64,000 nucleotides of DNA, taken from NCBI GenBank assembly GCA_902616595.1, contig CACMTJ010000002.1:46706-110705 (forward strand), read 5' to 3'. Under the pieces are notes generated by a model. That model saw nothing but the letters and a program-made list of their open reading frames with translations. It had not been told where the DNA came from and did no database searches. Positions 61,823 to 64,000 of the stretch are shown piece by piece (position 1 is the stretch's first letter; the number at the start of each line of letters is the position of its first letter). Both the position numbers and the translations under genes were made by a program. The DNA is from an uncultured Prochlorococcus sp. Its GTDB lineage: Bacteria > Cyanobacteriota > Cyanobacteriia > PCC-6307 > Cyanobiaceae.

Positions 61823-62699
61823 AATTATAATTTTTAATTTTACTGCTAATTACTTTTTGTCCTTCTAAAACAACTTTCGCTCCATCTCCTAATAATATTT
61901 TTAAAACCGCTCCAGGCACTGGAAGTAAATTAGGTCTATTCAGACATTTGCCTAAAGTCTGAGAAAATTCTCTCATTAGTACTGGATTTGGTGCAACAGC
62001 ATTAAATACTCCCGAATACTTTTTTTCAACTAATGCTTGAATAATTAATGCACATAAATCAGTTCTATGAATCCAACTCATCCATTGCTTACCATCTCCA
62101 ATTGGTCCACCTAATCCAACTTTAAATATAGGGAGCATTTTTCCTAATGCTCCTCCGTCTTTCTCTAGAACAATTCCAATTCTAAAAATAACTAATCTTG
62201 AGAAAAATGGTTTTTCAGCGGCGACCGCTTCCCATTTTTTGCAAAGATTAGATAAAAAGTCTTTTCCTCCAGGACTATTTTCAGTGAATTCATTAGACAA
62301 ACTTGTACCGTAATAACCTATAGCTGATCCATTTATAATGACTTTTGGGTTTATTTTTAAATTTTTAAGGGTCTTCATCATAAATTTCGTAGTGTTAATA
62401 CGACTTTTTTCAATTTCCTGTTTTTGTTCAGAAGTCCATTTTTTTTCTGCTATGGGTTCTCCCATCAAGTTAATAATTCCATCTGTCTCTCTTAAAATAT
62501 TAAGAAGATTTTCGTTATTCCAGTTTTTTTCTTTTGATAAATCTATTTGAAAAAATTTAAACTTATTGAAATCTAAATCAAGCTTTAATTTACTTATGGG
62601 TTTTCTACTTACAATATATATTTCGTGATTTTCATTGAGTAGTGTTGGTACTAATTCTTTACCAACGAATCCAGTGCAGCCAAGTAGTAAAAGACGCAT
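61773..62699 (-). CDS. TIGR01777 family NAD-dependent epimerase/dehydratase-like protein
   Basis: A 308-residue SDR-fold protein. It starts L-L-L-G-C-T-G-F-V-G, the extended-SDR nucleotide motif. N-L-M-G-E-P-I-A-E-K-K-W and G-S-A-I-G-Y-Y-G are the TIGR01777 hallmarks, along with W-M-S-W-I-H-R. Its relatives include YfcH; the substrate is unknown. It starts with ATG 62699. Its C-terminal S-T-K-N lies inside the 3' end of the opposing membrane protein gene. Confidence 0.92.
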   Translation of the reverse strand: MRLLLLGCTGFVGKELVPTLLNENHEIYIVSRKPISKLKLDLDFNKFKFFQIDLSKEKNWNNENLLNILRETDGIINLMGEPIAEKKWTSEQKQEIEKSRINTTKFMMKTLKNLKINPKVIINGSAIGYYGTSLSNEFTENSPGGKDFLSNLCKKWEAVAAEKPFFSRLVIFRIGIVLEKDGGALGKMLPIFKVGLGGPIGDGKQWMSWIHRTDLCALIIQALVEKKYSGVFNAVAPNPVLMREFSQTLGKCLNRPNLLPVPGAVLKILLGDGAKVVLEGQKVISSKIKNYNFKYPLLEKAIYASTKN

Positions 62700-62800
62700 A
62701 TCTTAAAGATGTTTATCACTTAAGGCTATTAAATTTTTTAGAAGTTTGTAATTATTATTCCGGTATAAATTTTTTCCAATAGTTTTCAAACAAGTTTTTG

Positions 62801-62806
62801 TATAAT
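62801..62806 (+). promoter_or_regulatory. Candidate -10 element upstream of ndhO
   Basis: A perfect TATAAT at 62801-62806 lies 30 bases before the ndhO ATG, which would give a leader of about 23 bases. No convincing -35 hexamer is seen at the expected distance. Tentative. Confidence 0.35.
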
Positions 62807-62835
62807 GGATTTCAAATAACTTTCTTGAATTTATT

Positions 62836-63072
62836 ATGACAGATTCTATTCCAAAGAAACCTCTCAAGAAAGGAAGCTTAGTTTTTGTAGATAGAGAAAA
62901 TTATATAAAAAGTATCGAAGCGCTAGCCAGTGATGATGATCTACCTAATTATGTCTTTGAAGGTCCTGGAGAGATTCTTTCAGTCAAAGACGAATATGCT
63001 CAGGTTCGATGGCGCAGACCTGTTCCAGATGTTTGGTTGAAATTAGATCAACTTAAAGAATATACTCAATAA
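62836..63072 (+). CDS. ndhO: NAD(P)H-quinone oxidoreductase subunit O
   Basis: A 78-residue protein. It has K-K-G-S-L-V-F-V-D-R-E-N-Y near the N-terminus and Y-V-F-E-G-P-G-E-I and V-R-W-R-R-P-V-P-D-V-W-L-K-L-D-Q-L toward the end, diagnostic for NdhO. It is a small peripheral subunit of cyanobacterial NDH-1 that tunes cyclic electron flow. It starts with ATG and stands alone on the plus strand. Confidence 0.95.
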   Translation: MTDSIPKKPLKKGSLVFVDRENYIKSIEALASDDDLPNYVFEGPGEILSVKDEYAQVRWRRPVPDVWLKLDQLKEYTQ

Positions 63073-63083
63073 AATTTTTTTAC

Positions 63084-63761
63084 CTAAAAGTTTTTATTTT
63101 TTTTATCTATAGACATCTTTGATTGTATTCTTTTTGCTTCTTTGATCATTTCTTTGCCATCAAATAAGTAATTATCTACGTATCCTTGTGTATATCTCTC
63201 AAATTCTGATAGCCCATCTTTAACTTGTGAAAAACAATGATAAAGATCGAGGCCTAAAGCTGAAATAGACTTTGGAACTATTTTTTTGTTATAAATTTTT
63301 TCAACTTTTTCTATTTTCTTTTGTGAAAGAATGATGTAACTGCAAAAATTTTCCATTAGTTCGTCATCATATGGATCCGCGGATAGTTCTTTTATTTCGT
63401 TATTCAAAGGTTTAATGATTTGACTAATTAATCTATTTATCGGACTATAAATTTCTTTAATCCATGTTTCAACTTCTTTGTCCTTAATTGAAGAATTATG
63501 TTTTTTTGAATTAAATTTCTCTTCCCAATTTTCATCTAATGAATCAAATGATGAGTTGGAAAAGGAAAAACAGCTATCGTATTGTTTCTTTTTGAGAGGG
63601 TCATTTAGAGTTTCCCAGGCATTTTGTATTGCAAGAAATCGTTCTTTCTTGCCGCCTGCATCTGGATGATGTTGCTTAACTAAAGAGCGATATGAAGATT
63701 TAATTTCACTTCTGGTTGCATTTTGTTTGAGACCTAATTCTTCATATAAATTTTTTTCCAT
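63084..63761 (-). CDS. J-domain (DnaJ-like) protein
   Basis: A 225-residue protein. The N-terminal J domain (residues 3-64) has Y-E-E-L-G-L and the catalytic H-P-D at 32-34 in Q-H-H-P-D-A-G-G. The rest is helical and has no glycine-rich or zinc-finger domains, so it is a type III J protein. It recruits an Hsp70 partner. It lies 16 bases downstream of cysK. Confidence 0.9.
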   Translation of the reverse strand: MEKNLYEELGLKQNATRSEIKSSYRSLVKQHHPDAGGKKERFLAIQNAWETLNDPLKKKQYDSCFSFSNSSFDSLDENWEEKFNSKKHNSSIKDKEVETWIKEIYSPINRLISQIIKPLNNEIKELSADPYDDELMENFCSYIILSQKKIEKVEKIYNKKIVPKSISALGLDLYHCFSQVKDGLSEFERYTQGYVDNYLFDGKEMIKEAKRIQSKMSIDKKNKNF

Positions 63762-63777
63762 TTTTATAAATTATGCA

Positions 63778-64000
63778 TTAAAGATAACCATCTTTTCTGG
63801 CTTGAATTGAAGTATTAGATTCAAACATTGCTGTTGATAAATATCTTTCTCCAAAACTTGGAAGAATAACTATTAATCTTTTATTCATTAGTTCTTTTCT
63901 TTTGCCGATTTTTATAGTTGCTGCTAAAGCTGCCCCGCTGCTGATGCCAGATAAAAGTCCTTCCAATCTAGCTAATAAACGCCCATAATAAAATGCTTCC
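63778..64000 (-). CDS. cysK: Cysteine synthase, 3' part (5' end outside window)
   Basis: The frame is open to the right edge, so only the last 74 residues are visible. They include E-G-L-L-S-G-I-S-S-G-A-A-L-A-A, the conserved PLP-phosphate side region of O-acetylserine sulfhydrylase, and end with P-S-F-G-E-R-Y-L-S-T-A. The enzyme makes cysteine from O-acetylserine and sulfide, downstream of cysH in sulfur assimilation. Codons just before the first TTG at 63966 continue the family sequence, so that TTG is not the start. Confidence 0.9.
   Translation of the reverse strand, partial: EAFYYGRLLARLEGLLSGISSGAALAATIKIGKRKELMNKRLIVILPSFGERYLSTAMFESNTSIQARKDGYL

Noticed and set aside
1..64000. CRISPR arrays, insertion sequences, rRNA genes, integrases or genomic-island borders
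   Set aside because: No spaced direct repeats, transposase motifs or tRNA-adjacent integrase were seen; the single tRNA has housekeeping genes on both sides.

Overview
The window is a very AT-rich bacterial chromosome segment packed with short-spaced genes on both strands. The gene set points to a unicellular marine cyanobacterium, most likely a high-light Prochlorococcus: psbX, ycf66, ndhO, a petL candidate, a CRR7-type NDH-1 factor, two high-light-inducible proteins, crtQ (zeta-carotene desaturase), a complete suf operon, and many small proteins known only from cyanobacteria. The genus call is inference from gene content, order and base composition. I see no insertion sequence, prophage, CRISPR array or rRNA, and no gene-free stretch longer than about 270 bases.

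Layout. 0-2.6 kb: end of a 23S rRNA methyltransferase gene, a holin-like/DUF883-like membrane pair, a 51-aa microprotein and a stand-alone 3'-phosphoesterase-like protein. 2.7-8.7 kb: smc, a PRC-barrel protein, an LpxB-like glycosyltransferase and a tRNA-Leu with anticodon AAG. 9-14.5 kb: accC, YggT/Ycf19, psbX, ycf66, an HLIP and an ABC exporter-like protein. 14.6-22.7 kb: HIT protein, def, an S9 peptidase and sufBCDS. 23-31 kb: DUF4912 protein, pgm, rarA, a phosphopantetheinyl transferase, bcp, coaX, cysH and an NDH-2-like oxidoreductase. 31-35 kb: an SLC13 transporter and a KtrB/KtrA potassium system, probably one operon. 35-36.3 kb: small uncharacterised genes, including a ribbon-helix-helix regulator with a palindrome upstream and a Nif11-like peptide. 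36-46 kb: ABC-F ATPase, a four-cysteine microprotein, HtrA protease, DUF2973 protein, a second HLIP, BrkB-like protein, inositol phosphatase, TolC and a PDZ-radical SAM protein. 46-54 kb: nadB, VKOR-thioredoxin fusion, rimO, petL candidate, a tandem-domain pterin synthase coupled to a RibD-type reductase, and aroK. 54-64 kb: CRR7, GST, rbfA-hemD, crtQ, IscA-type carrier, a second LpxB-like protein, TIGR01777 epimerase, ndhO, a J-domain protein and the end of cysK.

How the genes fit together. Photosynthetic electron transport (psbX, petL, ndhO, CRR7, NDH-2), carotenoid synthesis and Fe-S supply (suf, IscA) recur through the segment. Sulfur assimilation is represented by cysH, cysK and possibly the SLC13 transporter. 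The rest is core housekeeping. The most interesting parts are the 35-36.3 kb small-gene cluster, the degenerate tandem pterin synthase, the A34 leucine tRNA, the PE-like protein and two divergent gene pairs with virtually no DNA between their starts. None of these is proven to be a new system from sequence alone.
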